This document shows positions 50,698 through 60,853 of a stretch of 64,000 nucleotides of DNA, piece after piece; position 1 is the stretch's first letter, and every line of letters begins with the position of its first letter. The stretch lies in the NCBI RefSeq assembly GCF_011009555.1, contig NZ_QXHD01000004.1, positions 2,191,985 to 2,255,984 on the forward strand. The letters are read 5' to 3'. Source of the stretch: Adonisia turfae CCMR0081 (GTDB taxonomy: Bacteria > Cyanobacteriota > Cyanobacteriia > Phormidesmidales > Phormidesmidaceae). A program made the position numbers and the translations under genes. The notes beneath the pieces are model-generated. The model worked only from the letters and a program-made list of their open reading frames with translations, had not been told where the DNA came from and did not search any database.

Positions 50698-52719
50698 ATG
50701 GGTCAGGCAGATGTGCTGGTGATTGGTGGCGGGATTGTTGGGCTTGCGATCGCAACCGAACTTCGCCAGCAAGGGGCTACCGTTACCGTACTCAGTCGTG
50801 ATTTTAATGCGGCTGCGGGACACGCGGCTGCAGGCATGTTAGCTCCGAGTGCTGAAGGCTTAACAGGGGCTCTGTTGGATCTGAGCCAGCGAAGTCTTGC
50901 CCTCTATGCCAGCTGGAGTCGTAAGTTAGAGGAACTGACGGGTCAAGATACCGGCTTTTGGCCCTGTGGGATTCTCACCCCTGTGTTCTCTTTAGAGCAT
51001 GCTTCACCAGGTTTACTCAGCCAGACCGCTATTCATAGCTATCAGCCCCACCTTAACCCCAATGTTCAGGGGGGTTACTGGTACCCCGAAGAGGGGCAGG
51101 TCGATACTCGCGCCCTGCTTCAGGCCCTGCGCATTGGAGCCCAAGAACTGGGAGTGGACATCCAAGAAGGGGTGAGTGCTGAGGCGTTTTTGCAACATAA
51201 TCAGCAGGTCACTGAGGTACTGACATCCAATGGTCAGCAGCAGGCGGGGCATTACGTTTTGGCGGCTGGTGCTTGGTCCAGTGAGCTATTGCCCATTCCC
51301 ATAATCCCCCGTAAGGGACAAATGGCCGCTCTAGGCACACCGCCCAATTTTCCCCATCGCCTCAATCGGGTTTTGTATGGGGAGCATATCTACATAGTGC
51401 CGCGCAAAGATGGACGGATTGTGCTGGGGGCAACCAATGAGGATGTTGGATTTACCCCCCATAATACGCCTGCTGGTGTGGCACAGTTGCTCAACGAGGC
51501 GGTACGGTTATATCCGTCATTGGCTGATTGTCCCTTACAAGACTGTTGGTGGGGATATCGCCCTACAACACCTGACGAAGCACCTATTTTGGGACCTAGT
51601 CAATGCCATAATCTGACCTTGGCAACGGGGCATCACCGGAATGGTGTGCTGCTGACGCCAATTACTGCCAAGCTGATTGTTGAATCGATTCAAGGTCAGC
51701 CTGATCCGCTGTTGGCAACGTTCCATTGGGAACGGTTTATGGGGGCAGCGAAGCAGGGTGTTGCCGATGCTGCGGGGATGGTGGGCGGCGGCCATCCTAC
51801 CGATTCACAAAATTCTACTGCCGCCCCTGATTCCGAGTCGTTGGGTTGCACCCGTTCAACCCAACCTACGTTTTTTTCGATTCCTACAAAAATGCAAACT
51901 CTTTCTGCTCCTCCGATTACGACTGATGATGATGCTCTTGTTATTGCCGGACGGTCTTTCTCGTCACGGTTGATGACGGGTACGGGTAAATTTGACAATT
52001 TTGATACGATGCGGGCTAGTCTGGCCGCTAGCGGTAGCCAAATTGTGACGGTGGCTGTACGTCGGGTGCAGACCAATGCTCCTGGCCATGAAGGTCTGGC
52101 TCAAGCAATTGACTGGCAGAAGGTTTGGATGTTGCCCAATACGGCTGGATGTACCAGTGCCGATGAGGCGATTCGGGTGGCTCGTTTAGGCAGAGAGATG
52201 GCAAAGCTGTTGGGGCAGGAAGACAACAACTTTGTGAAATTAGAGGTGATTCCAGATTCAAAATATTTGTTGCCTGATCCCATTGGCACACTACAGGCGG
52301 CGGAACAACTTGTAAAAGAAGGGTTTGCTGTACTGCCCTATATCAATGCCGATCCGATTTTGGCCAAGCATCTTGAGGAAGCTGGGTGTGCAACAGTGAT
52401 GCCGCTGGGCTCTCCCATTGGGTCAGGTCAGGGGGTGCGCAACGCGGCTAACATTGGCATTATTGTTGAGCAAGCTACCATACCGGTGGTGGTAGACGCA
52501 GGAATTGGTAGCCCCAGTGAAGCTGCCGAATCCATGGAGATGGGGGCGGATGCGTTGTTGATTAATACTGCGATCGCAAAAGCTCAAGACCCTGTGAAGA
52601 TGGGTCGAGCCATGGGATTGGCGACTGAGGCAGGACGCTTCGCCTATTTAGCCGGTCGTATTCCAGTGAAAGCCTATGCCAGTGCTAGTTCTCCTCTCAC
52701 AGGGACAATCACGGGCTAA
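50698..52719 (+). CDS. Fused glycine oxidase (ThiO) and thiazole synthase (ThiG)
   Basis: 673 residues. The N-terminal FAD oxidase (about 1-350) begins [18 protein letters not shown] and ends with the DAO motif [14 protein letters not shown] low-complexity linker (about 355-400) leads to ThiG (about 402-670), with [12 protein letters not shown] and the Schiff-base Lys514 in FVKLEVIPD. ThiO makes dehydroglycine from glycine and ThiG uses it to form the thiazole of thiamine. The fusion is known in cyanobacteria. No TPP riboswitch precedes it, unlike thiC here. Confidence 0.95.
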   Translation: MGQADVLVIGGGIVGLAIATELRQQGATVTVLSRDFNAAAGHAAAGMLAPSAEGLTGALLDLSQRSLALYASWSRKLEELTGQDTGFWPCGILTPVFSLEHASPGLLSQTAIHSYQPHLNPNVQGGYWYPEEGQVDTRALLQALRIGAQELGVDIQEGVSAEAFLQHNQQVTEVLTSNGQQQAGHYVLAAGAWSSELLPIPIIPRKGQMAALGTPPNFPHRLNRVLYGEHIYIVPRKDGRIVLGATNEDVGFTPHNTPAGVAQLLNEAVRLYPSLADCPLQDCWWGYRPTTPDEAPILGPSQCHNLTLATGHHRNGVLLTPITAKLIVESIQGQPDPLLATFHWERFMGAAKQGVADAAGMVGGGHPTDSQNSTAAPDSESLGCTRSTQPTFFSIPTKMQTLSAPPITTDDDALVIAGRSFSSRLMTGTGKFDNFDTMRASLAASGSQIVTVAVRRVQTNAPGHEGLAQAIDWQKVWMLPNTAGCTSADEAIRVARLGREMAKLLGQEDNNFVKLEVIPDSKYLLPDPIGTLQAAEQLVKEGFAVLPYINADPILAKHLEEAGCATVMPLGSPIGSGQGVRNAANIGIIVEQATIPVVVDAGIGSPSEAAESMEMGADALLINTAIAKAQDPVKMGRAMGLATEAGRFAYLAGRIPVKAYASASSPLTGTITG

Positions 52720-52773
52720 TTAATCTGGCTAATTAATCTATATTCATAGAAATTGGCATTCAATCGGTAGTAT

Positions 52774-52806
52774 CAACTATATTCGATTATTCACCGAATA
52801 TAGTTG
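52774..52806 (+). promoter_or_regulatory. Perfect hairpin abutting the ribosome site of the pentapeptide gene
   Basis: CAACTATATTCG (52774-52785) and CGAATATAGTTG (52795-52806) form a perfect 12-base stem with a nine-base loop. The GAGGT ribosome site starts on the last stem base, and the ATG is at 52818. It may terminate thiO-thiG weakly, but there is no U-tract, so control of translation or a protein operator is as likely. Confidence 0.55.
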
Positions 52807-52817
52807 AGGTATTTACC

Positions 52818-54203
52818 ATGGGGCTTGTGCAGTTGATGCCACGCCTAGGGATTATTGTTCCTTTTGCTTTGCTTCTGGGTCTGAGTGCAACAAGTAGGGC
52901 ACAGACCGAAGAACTCAGCTTAGACGAACTGTACAGGCTTTGCAGCAGTTTTCCTTTTAATTCCCGCTGTGAGGGGTTTGAAGCACCGATACCCCTGAAT
53001 GATCGAGATGGCACCCAGGTGAACTGTGGTTTAGATTTATCTCAGGTTGATGCTTCTGGTGATTGTCGACTATTGATTGAAGACAATATCCTCGTCGTGT
53101 ATGCAGAAGAGGGTGATCCCATTGAACCTCTGGATAACCAAAAAGGGAGTCGAGAGATTCGCATCCCCTTTGATCAGATTTTTTCCACAGCCTTACGTAT
53201 TTGGGATAGAGAAATCGATGCCACTGCATTTTTCGTAGGTGGCCAACTCTATATTCAACGCAACGAGGCTGAATATGGTGGCTTTGAGCGCGACTATGTG
53301 CCAGGGGATAGCGATGAACGAGAAGGGCGTGGCAAAGAAGATTTTGCTGAAGTTGCCATTGGCTTTATTGAGTCTCCAGAGACCGATGGACACCGCAGCA
53401 ATATTTTGCGTGTGACGTCGACCGAAGAGTTTGGTGCTTACTTGTTAGAGCAGCTAGGCCGTGGAGATATTGGCGCTATAACAACGACACTAACCACACC
53501 CAACATATCTGTTGAAGATGCACGGCAACAGCTAATGGAGACCAATGCCTGCATTCGTTGTGATCTTAGCGGGGTCGATTTGAGTGAATTAGATCTGGAT
53601 AAGGCTAATTTGGAAGGGGCTGTGCTTGCTGGTGCGAATCTATCAGGCGCTGATTTTTCAGAAGCCTATCTGGTGGGTGCCGATTTGAGTGGAGCCAACC
53701 TGACGGAAACAGACTTTAGTCGGGCAAAGCTAGGCTTAGCAAATTTATCAGCCGCCACCATGGATGCTGTTGATTTACATGCCGCCAGTTTGCCCTTAGC
53801 GAATTTACAGGATGCCAAGATGCCGAATGCTGAGCTGGGTGGTGCCCATTTGGCAGGGGCTAACCTGATCAACGTGGACCTGAGTAACGCCGATCTAACA
53901 GAATTCACCTCCACAGGATTTATTCCCTTTTTAGGACTTCAGCGATTTCGCCTCTATGCCAATTTACGAGGTGCTGATCTCACTAACAGTACCCTTTCCA
54001 TGGCTGACTTTGATGATGCCGTTTTAGCTGATGCCCAACTAGTGGGTGCAAACTTAACTGACGCAAATCTCAATGATGTTGCTCTGCGAGGTGCTGATCT
54101 GACGGGGGCTACTGTTGCTGAAGATATTCTCGCTGAGGCAAGACTGTGTGGTGCAACAATGCCCAGTGGAGACGTGTTTACTGAAGGATGTGAAGATGAG
54201 TAA
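52818..54203 (+). CDS. Secreted pentapeptide-repeat protein
   Basis: 461 residues. A signal peptide (about 1-30, ending TSRAQ) precedes a region of about 200 residues with acidic character and several cysteines. From about 245 to 450 there are pentapeptide repeats of A(D/N)LXX type (LSGADFSEAYLVGADLSGAN), interrupted once at about 370-385 (FIPFLGLQRFRLY). The repeats form a right-handed quadrilateral helix. It is likely lumenal or periplasmic. The function of the N-terminal part is unknown. Confidence 0.85.
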   Translation: MGLVQLMPRLGIIVPFALLLGLSATSRAQTEELSLDELYRLCSSFPFNSRCEGFEAPIPLNDRDGTQVNCGLDLSQVDASGDCRLLIEDNILVVYAEEGDPIEPLDNQKGSREIRIPFDQIFSTALRIWDREIDATAFFVGGQLYIQRNEAEYGGFERDYVPGDSDEREGRGKEDFAEVAIGFIESPETDGHRSNILRVTSTEEFGAYLLEQLGRGDIGAITTTLTTPNISVEDARQQLMETNACIRCDLSGVDLSELDLDKANLEGAVLAGANLSGADFSEAYLVGADLSGANLTETDFSRAKLGLANLSAATMDAVDLHAASLPLANLQDAKMPNAELGGAHLAGANLINVDLSNADLTEFTSTGFIPFLGLQRFRLYANLRGADLTNSTLSMADFDDAVLADAQLVGANLTDANLNDVALRGADLTGATVAEDILAEARLCGATMPSGDVFTEGCEDE

Positions 54204-54278
54204 TGTCAGTTTTAAGTGCTTGATTGTGCATTTTGCATTACGGCGATCTTTTGTAAATGAAGACGATTACATGAGCGG

Positions 54279-55961
54279 TCACCCCTGAATTTGAAGTATA
54301 CAATCTGCTGAAAGCAGCGTTTTACCTTGATCACTGACTACGGTACAGGCAGGTGTGAGTTGCTGTAAGGCAGAGGGTTGTTGCTGTAGCTGTTCTATGG
54401 CTGATGATAGCTCTGCGTCAAACTGTCGTAGCCACTGGCGTGGCATATTATCGGCATTAAACGAGTTCTCATCGATCAGCCAAAAATCAATACCGTAGTC
54501 AGTAATAACTGAGTGGAGTTTGGATAGGTCTGGGCTATATTGGGCAGCCATCAAGTCTAAAATACGAGATCGAATTTGGCTGTAATAGCCTTGGTGGTAG
54601 GCCAAACTATGCCCTGGACTGACAAGCACTGAACGACCTGTAAAGGCTGGAATATTCTCAGCTTCCTTCGCTAAAGAAGCGATCCGAATATCGCGGGGCT
54701 GTTGTTGTAAATACCCATAGAGTGCGGTGCGATTCGAGTTCACATACACCACATTGAGAAAACTGTTGAGTAAACCCGGATAACCTACGGTAATTACAGT
54801 AAAGCCAATTACCAAGCTGAGAGCGACTCCCTGCCGCCATAAATGAGACTGATGCAAACGTCGGAGAGCTGCGTCTAATAGCGTCACTAATACTATGGCG
54901 GCGGCTAGAGAGAAAATGATTTTAATGCTGTGGCGGCTGTAGCGGCTAGGTAAGTGCAGACGAAATAAGAGGGCGTGGGAGGCGAAAAACATGATGACTG
55001 AGGCAAGCCATAGCTGATGAAGGATGGCACCGTTGCGGGTGATTGTTTTTAGCAGGGGCAGCCGCAGTCGATAGAACAGGGGCAACAATAATGCAGCGCA
55101 AATGGTGACAGGAACAACGGGCGGTAGCAGACCGCTGCGGGCGGCAAATAACCAGTATCTCAGCGGGTTGTTATAGAAAAAGGCGTTACGACTACCGGGT
55201 TGAAACTCCGCCATGCCCCTGGCTTGTTCTAGGGTGACCACAGGGCCATAGGGTGAGGTGCCCATGGCGTAGGGTAACAATACAAGACTAGCCACTGCCA
55301 GACCTACAGCCAAAAACTTCCAAGCATCTGGTTTTCGTGGCGGCCAGATCACCTGTAGCCCTAACAGCGTCAATGAGACAAACACAGTCTGGGGGTAAAA
55401 CAATCCCTGGAGACCGAGCACTATGGCACAGGGGATAAGTTGTCGCCGCACTACATACAGTAAAAAGGCCAAAATCAACAAAATGTTGAAGGCTTTAGGG
55501 GTGGCGGAGGCTAGTTCATCCCACATCCACAGGGATTGATTGAGAATAATCGTGCTGGTAAACGCGACTAGCGGCACAGGGATAATGGCCATGGCCAGGT
55601 AAAAGGCATAGGCTGTGCCGATGACACCCAAAACGGGAGGCAGTAGTTTACTCAATAAAAATGGATGCAGTCCTACTTTGGCACCCAGCCAATAGAGGGC
55701 CTTGTAACCACCGGGAGCGACTGATTGAAAATAGTCGGCGATAATATCGTCTGGGAATAGGCCAGGATCAACATAACGTAGCATCCAAAATAGGTGCTGC
55801 CGACCGTCGTCTGGAATGGTGTACGGCCCCGCAAACGCAACTCGCCAGAACAAAATGCCATAAATCGTGGCAATAATCAGGCTCGCTGCTAACCAGATAC
55901 GCTGATTTTTGGGGGTGGAACGGAGGCCGTGTTGATTGATCCAGGCCGCAATAGTCTTCAA
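54279..55961 (-). CDS. Polytopic membrane protein, possibly GT-C-type glycosyltransferase
   Basis: 560 residues with about ten to twelve transmembrane helices in the first 420 residues, then a soluble C-terminal part. The first long loop contains DDGRQHLFWMLRYVDPGLFPDD, in the position of the acidic motif of GT-C enzymes that use lipid-linked sugars. I would not go beyond that; the alternative is an unrelated transporter. It has no functionally linked neighbours. Confidence 0.7.
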   Translation of the reverse strand: MKTIAAWINQHGLRSTPKNQRIWLAASLIIATIYGILFWRVAFAGPYTIPDDGRQHLFWMLRYVDPGLFPDDIIADYFQSVAPGGYKALYWLGAKVGLHPFLLSKLLPPVLGVIGTAYAFYLAMAIIPVPLVAFTSTIILNQSLWMWDELASATPKAFNILLILAFLLYVVRRQLIPCAIVLGLQGLFYPQTVFVSLTLLGLQVIWPPRKPDAWKFLAVGLAVASLVLLPYAMGTSPYGPVVTLEQARGMAEFQPGSRNAFFYNNPLRYWLFAARSGLLPPVVPVTICAALLLPLFYRLRLPLLKTITRNGAILHQLWLASVIMFFASHALLFRLHLPSRYSRHSIKIIFSLAAAIVLVTLLDAALRRLHQSHLWRQGVALSLVIGFTVITVGYPGLLNSFLNVVYVNSNRTALYGYLQQQPRDIRIASLAKEAENIPAFTGRSVLVSPGHSLAYHQGYYSQIRSRILDLMAAQYSPDLSKLHSVITDYGIDFWLIDENSFNADNMPRQWLRQFDAELSSAIEQLQQQPSALQQLTPACTVVSDQGKTLLSADCILQIQG

Positions 55962-56011
55962 GGCATCACCAGAAAATCGATCAGGCCTATCTTACTAGTG
56001 TTGCGCCAAGC

Positions 56012-56488
56012 TTAGGTGGCTTTCACCAGGACCAAATCACCATCGATAATCGCCTCATAGGAGGCTAAGGGGTCGGTGGCAGGACCGGTGGCCACGCTGC
56101 CGTCAGTGTTGAACTTTGAGCCATGGCAGGGGCAGGCAAAAGCGTCATCTTTCCACTCGACGCTACAGCCCTGGTGAGTGCACATGGAGTTAAGGGCGAT
56201 CAGACTATCGGCATTCGCTGGGTCACGAATAACAATTACGGGACCAGCAATAAAGCTTTTCTTGCCTAAATAGCCATTGGCATCTAAATCGGCCACTTTA
56301 CCGAGGGCGGCAAACCCATCTTCTCTAGGCGTTTCATCAATGGCTGCCGGTGCCTTTGTGGTGGCATCAGGTGCATCGGCGGTTTCTGTAGAGGTAGTTT
56401 CTGTGGGATTGCAGGCTGCGATCGCAATCGGCAAAGATGTAGCCAACAGCCCCAACCCAAACAGGTTGCCAAACTCACGACGTTTCAT
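56012..56488 (-). CDS. Rieske 2Fe-2S lipoprotein
   Basis: 158 residues. The N-terminus has a twin-arginine-like KRREFGN followed by a hydrophobic stretch and a lipobox IAIAACNP. The Rieske ligands are in CTHQGCSVEW and CPCHGSKF. It is shorter than the cytochrome b6f Rieske PetC and lacks its N-terminal membrane helix, so it is not PetC. It is the third gene of a leftward set after the ResB and CcsA-type genes and is likely a lumenal or periplasmic electron carrier of the same module. Confidence 0.9.
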   Translation of the reverse strand: MKRREFGNLFGLGLLATSLPIAIAACNPTETTSTETADAPDATTKAPAAIDETPREDGFAALGKVADLDANGYLGKKSFIAGPVIVIRDPANADSLIALNSMCTHQGCSVEWKDDAFACPCHGSKFNTDGSVATGPATDPLASYEAIIDGDLVLVKAT

Positions 56489-56558
56489 ATAAAGTCCTCT
56501 CTCTTTTGGTTTTTAAAGCCTGACCCTGCACCTATGGATACCTTTGCAATACCGTTGG

Positions 56559-58241
56559 TTAGGTACGGGTCTCGGCTGTCTGCATGCCACTCAGCCAACC
56601 TTGATGACGAATGGCAGTAATTAGCACAAACAGTAAATCTAAACCGACGACTCCAGCAATCATCAGCTCGGAACCGCCGGTACCAAAACCATAGCTGTGT
56701 AGCCCAGTCCCCAAAACAAAGTTGACGCCATACCAAGCCATCAGCACGGCATTAAAGGCCACCACGCTGGCCACGCTAATGCCAAAATTGCCAATCCAAC
56801 CGACTAAACGACCGTGAAGGGGTATCAGGTAGCAAAGCAATGCAATCAGCGCCCAGGTTTCCTTAGGGTCCCAGCCCCAGAAACGCCCCCAGGAGAAGTG
56901 GGCCCAAATGCCGCCAAGGATAATGCCAGCGGTCAGCAGTAGCACCCCCACTTGCAACACCCGATAGTTGAGCTGAGACAACAATTTAATGCGTGACTTG
57001 GCATTGGGGGTAAACAGATAGCTGCCCAGGGCTACGTGCCCTAACCCTAAGGCCAGGGCAAAGCTGGCATAGCTGAGGGCGATAGTGGGCACATGAATAC
57101 TCAGCCAGAAGTTATCCCGCAGTACCGGTACCAATGGTGAAATGCTGGGGTCCAGCACAGCGGGTAGGCTATCGGCCAAAATTAAACACACCACAGACAG
57201 GGGAGCGGCAGCCAGCAAATAGTATTTAGAGCGATGCAAAAGCTCGAACATGAGAGCGATGGCTGCAATCCCAAAGCCCACCCATACCACTGATTCATAC
57301 ATATTGGTCACAGGAGGACGACCAGCAATTTGCATCCGAAGCCAAAAGCCGAAGTTTTGCACAGCGACACCGGCCACAAAGGTACCAATGGCCGTCCAGT
57401 ACAGATTAAAAGGCTGTACCCACAGAGCCACAAGCATTAAGACAAAAGCGATGCCGTAGAGCTGCCAGGCCTTGGCAAAGGGATGGAAGTGGTTGAAAAA
57501 TACCTCCCGTCGCATCACACCATCTGGGGGATAAACGTCAGGGCTAAGGGCGGCCAGTCCAGCTTTGAGAGACTGGGCCATGGGAGCAAGCATGGGCAGA
57601 TGATCGGTGCCCGACAAAATTGTCTGCTTGATAATGGCGAAGTTGGCTAGCAGCGGAGCCACAGATTCTGCATCGTAAAGAGTTTGAGCCTCGTTGATGC
57701 CCACCCATTTGCCTTTGATATCATTAGGGTGAGGGACGATTGCGATCGCATCATCGTTCACCATGCTCAGCATTAGTTGCAACCGGTCCTCGATGGTCAG
57801 GGCTTCCCGTTCGTCGCGAGTCAAATCCTCTTCATCAATCTGCTTACGATGGGCCGCTCTAACCACATCTCCCAACGGTTGGTTGCGCATCAGCGTCTCA
57901 AAAGAGAAATGCTTCTGCTCCACATCCAGCCCCGCTAGCTCCTTTAAGGGACGATAGCTGACCAACACAAACGGCTCTTCGTTCCAGTTGCGATTGTTAA
58001 GCCAAAGAGACATAAAAGTTTCCATGGCACTTTCCTGAACGCCATCGTGTTTATAGGTCGTTGCCCCATGAATCTTAGCAACGGTCTCCTGCGCAACGGT
58101 ATCCAGTGGCTTTTTGCGTCCACCCTGCTGCACAGTCATGGTTTGTAGGCTATCCAGGGCGGACGGCTGAAACTGACTAATGGGCAGAACAATCAGCAAT
58201 AGCCCAAGGCATAAACCAATCGCAAATTTAAGAAGTTTCAT
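56559..58241 (-). CDS. Enlarged CcsA-type cytochrome c assembly protein
   Basis: 560 residues, far longer than the roughly 320-350 residues usual for cyanobacterial CcsA. The C-terminal half has the haem-handling WWD region FSWGRFWGWDPKETWAL and several helices with conserved histidines. The extra N-terminal half has a first helix, then an extracytoplasmic region (about 30-255; TVQQGGRKKPLDTVAQETV), as in larger System II proteins of some non-photosynthetic bacteria. It probably attaches haem to the multihaem cytochromes encoded 3 kb to the right. Confidence 0.88.
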   Translation of the reverse strand: MKLLKFAIGLCLGLLLIVLPISQFQPSALDSLQTMTVQQGGRKKPLDTVAQETVAKIHGATTYKHDGVQESAMETFMSLWLNNRNWNEEPFVLVSYRPLKELAGLDVEQKHFSFETLMRNQPLGDVVRAAHRKQIDEEDLTRDEREALTIEDRLQLMLSMVNDDAIAIVPHPNDIKGKWVGINEAQTLYDAESVAPLLANFAIIKQTILSGTDHLPMLAPMAQSLKAGLAALSPDVYPPDGVMRREVFFNHFHPFAKAWQLYGIAFVLMLVALWVQPFNLYWTAIGTFVAGVAVQNFGFWLRMQIAGRPPVTNMYESVVWVGFGIAAIALMFELLHRSKYYLLAAAPLSVVCLILADSLPAVLDPSISPLVPVLRDNFWLSIHVPTIALSYASFALALGLGHVALGSYLFTPNAKSRIKLLSQLNYRVLQVGVLLLTAGIILGGIWAHFSWGRFWGWDPKETWALIALLCYLIPLHGRLVGWIGNFGISVASVVAFNAVLMAWYGVNFVLGTGLHSYGFGTGGSELMIAGVVGLDLLFVLITAIRHQGWLSGMQTAETRT

Positions 58242-58331
58242 GGGATGTGACTTATGAATGCGGATACTCGAATCACAGGGACTTAAGTCCCTATTTTGAT
58301 ACAGATAGGATGATGCAGATAACTATTTCCT

Positions 58332-60143
58332 CTATGTAGCGGTTTTGCCTGCACCATTAGAGAAAACGTTAAAAATGGGAATCTGTTTGGTACCAACATC
58401 TTGGTTATCTTCAGCAGCCCCTAAGATGTCACCCACAAATTTCAGCTTTTTAGCCACAGCTCGACCGTAGAACATGATGGCTACGCCCAGGGTCACCATG
58501 AGTGAACCCAGCCAAGTCAGGCCTGTCACCCACCAGGGTTCACGCTTAACCTGCAACGTAGACTGGGCTAAATCACCCGGATTCCACGATGCCTGAGCAA
58601 CTTTCCACCCCTTAAACCACGTAGGATGATTCATCCACACTCGACGTTCTGTCAATTCACCGGTTTGTGGCTCCATCAGGGTAACCAGACTTGTCCACAT
58701 GGCCACAGACTCGCTCCCCTCATTGCGCTCCACGATAAAGTCATTGAGTTTAAGGGCAAAGGGTAGCTGCATCAGCTTGGGGCTGAAGGCTACGTACAAG
58801 TCGCCTGCCTGGGTTGTAATCGTGGTTGGCTCACCCCATGGCACCCAAGCTGTCTGGCCATTTGCAGTTGCAACCTGCAAAGCGGGTTCCCCACCTTCGG
58901 AACCTTCTGGTAAAGGCACAATATCTCGCTCAATTCGTGCCTGTGGCACATAATCTTCAAGGGTGATTTCAAAATCTGCCCAGCCGGGTGTCACTGCTTC
59001 GCCTAAACCAAGAGGACCAGATTTAAAGCCTTTAGATGACTTGGCCGCATAATGCAGTTCACCTTTTTTATCTACAACGACTTTAAAGAAGGCATCCGGT
59101 TGCGCATTAGCTGAAATTTCGTAGTTGATATCCACAGCCAAAGGGGTGTCTCCGGACAACTGTGCACGAATGGGTTCGAACGCTGGGTTGCCAAAGATAA
59201 ACCAACGCTCAGTTGCATCACCCATCGATAGCTCCAATTGCACAGCTGGATTTCGCAGCTGCTGCGTTACAGTTTCTGGCTTGCCATCACCATCAAGGCG
59301 AAAATCAGGCCAAAAATCTTTGATGGCGAGTTCAACATCCCTCAGCATGATGGTTTGATTCACACTAGATTTCACATCTACTGTTTGAGTCATGTCTGGG
59401 AGATTAAGAGTCAATGTGCCCCAGACAGCATTACTGCCTGGAGAAGGCATGGTTAACGCTTGCTGCAGCTCCTGACCAGAGTGCACCTGGATGATTTGTA
59501 ATTCAGCAGGCCCGATATCCATGCGATCATAGGACGCCGGAGCAACTGCTAGCCAACGCTCCAGGGTTTGACCCATGCGATCGCTACTGAGAGACAGTCT
59601 TACAGCTGGATTGTCAATGGTTGCGCCATCTGTAAAGTGAGCCGTCTTAATGGCGTGATTGGTATAGCCCAGTAGAGATAAATCTCCTAGGTGACTGGGA
59701 ACAACACTGCCATTGTCCTTAATGAATAAGGATGCCTGCTGTGTCTCTTGACCAAGGGCGGCAACTTCCAACAGGTCACCCTCCACCCGCAAGGTACTAA
59801 CAGGACCACCGTCTGTACGTGCCAACAGCATGCCTTCAACACTTAAATGAATAACCGCCGCTGACCCAGCGATAATCACCACCAAACCCCAGTGAGCAAT
59901 GGCAAAGCCAACTTTACGAGCCCCCTTCCAGGGATAACGGAGTAATGTGGAAAGACTTAGATTCATGGCTAGGAGAAATATTAGACCCCCAAACCATGGA
60001 CTCTTATAAATCTCTTGCTGAACAACAGCTGACCCTACCTCTGACTCATAAAATGTTGCACCGATAAGAACAGAGCCAATAATCACCAACAAGGGAACAG
60101 CTAGTCTAATCGAACCTATAAATTGAACCACGGCAGAGGTCAT
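58332..60143 (-). CDS. ResB/Ccs1-family cytochrome c assembly protein
   Basis: 603 residues. Three N-terminal membrane helices (about 12-32, 50-65, 80-105), a very long extracytoplasmic domain (about 110-540) and a final helix (about 550-570) make up the ResB plan; SIRLAVPLLVIIGSVLIGATFYESEVG is the family start. It pairs with the CcsA-type protein downstream, forming System II haem lyase. It is longer than typical cyanobacterial Ccs1. It is divergent from the globin operon. Confidence 0.9.
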   Translation of the reverse strand: MTSAVVQFIGSIRLAVPLLVIIGSVLIGATFYESEVGSAVVQQEIYKSPWFGGLIFLLAMNLSLSTLLRYPWKGARKVGFAIAHWGLVVIIAGSAAVIHLSVEGMLLARTDGGPVSTLRVEGDLLEVAALGQETQQASLFIKDNGSVVPSHLGDLSLLGYTNHAIKTAHFTDGATIDNPAVRLSLSSDRMGQTLERWLAVAPASYDRMDIGPAELQIIQVHSGQELQQALTMPSPGSNAVWGTLTLNLPDMTQTVDVKSSVNQTIMLRDVELAIKDFWPDFRLDGDGKPETVTQQLRNPAVQLELSMGDATERWFIFGNPAFEPIRAQLSGDTPLAVDINYEISANAQPDAFFKVVVDKKGELHYAAKSSKGFKSGPLGLGEAVTPGWADFEITLEDYVPQARIERDIVPLPEGSEGGEPALQVATANGQTAWVPWGEPTTITTQAGDLYVAFSPKLMQLPFALKLNDFIVERNEGSESVAMWTSLVTLMEPQTGELTERRVWMNHPTWFKGWKVAQASWNPGDLAQSTLQVKREPWWVTGLTWLGSLMVTLGVAIMFYGRAVAKKLKFVGDILGAAEDNQDVGTKQIPIFNVFSNGAGKTAT

Positions 60144-60853
60144 AAGCGAGGAATTACCAGATTACTCACATTGCTGGGTTGTCGATAAAACAACAACATT
60201 TGACAATCTTCACCGTGATTTGATGTCTTGTTTGTATACATAGGCACAGAAAATCTCTGTTTCTTATCATCGCGACCGATATTATTCAAAAAACGAATCG
60301 ATCTATGTCGATAAACGCAAATGAACACTTATTTTCGTAATTATTTAGAACTCAAAAAACATATGTGAGTGGAGATGAATAGAAGTGTGAAAGCTTCTTA
60401 AATAAAGAGTTTTGGCAGTTTTAGTTTAAATGAAAAAATGTTGTCTTCCAAAATTATTTTCCAAAAGCAAGATGGATTCAATTTTTGCAAATATCAGATG
60501 CGTTAAAGGGATTTAGCTGTCATTTTGGTATCTGAAGCCACAAAAAAATAGTTGTGATCGCAATACGGTGATAGTCAAATACGCAGATACCGATCCATAG
60601 ACATAAAGCTTTGTTACTGCCGAAGCTGGTCTCAGGCATTTGGTTTTATGACGCTGTATTTGTCTTTGATTGCCTTGGGTGCTCTGAAAAGGCATCTGTG
60701 GAATCGAGCCCCACAATCATCACTTAGCTTGTTTCAGTGCATTTAGTTGATTTGTTGGAATGCTTTGTGCTTTCCGAGCATCTGTGCATGGCATTTTTTG
60801 GTTCCTTGAAACAATGCTTGTGACGAAAACTTGTTGAAGTGAGACTAACAGGA
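60144..60853. promoter_or_regulatory. Divergent intergenic region of the redox module
   Basis: 710 bases, AT-rich, with no convincing gene. It must contain the promoters for the leftward Ccs/Rieske set and the rightward globin/cytochrome set. I searched by eye for FNR/NnrR-type TTGAT-N4-ATCAA and NtcA-type GTA-N8-TAC sites and found no clear match. Confidence 0.4.
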
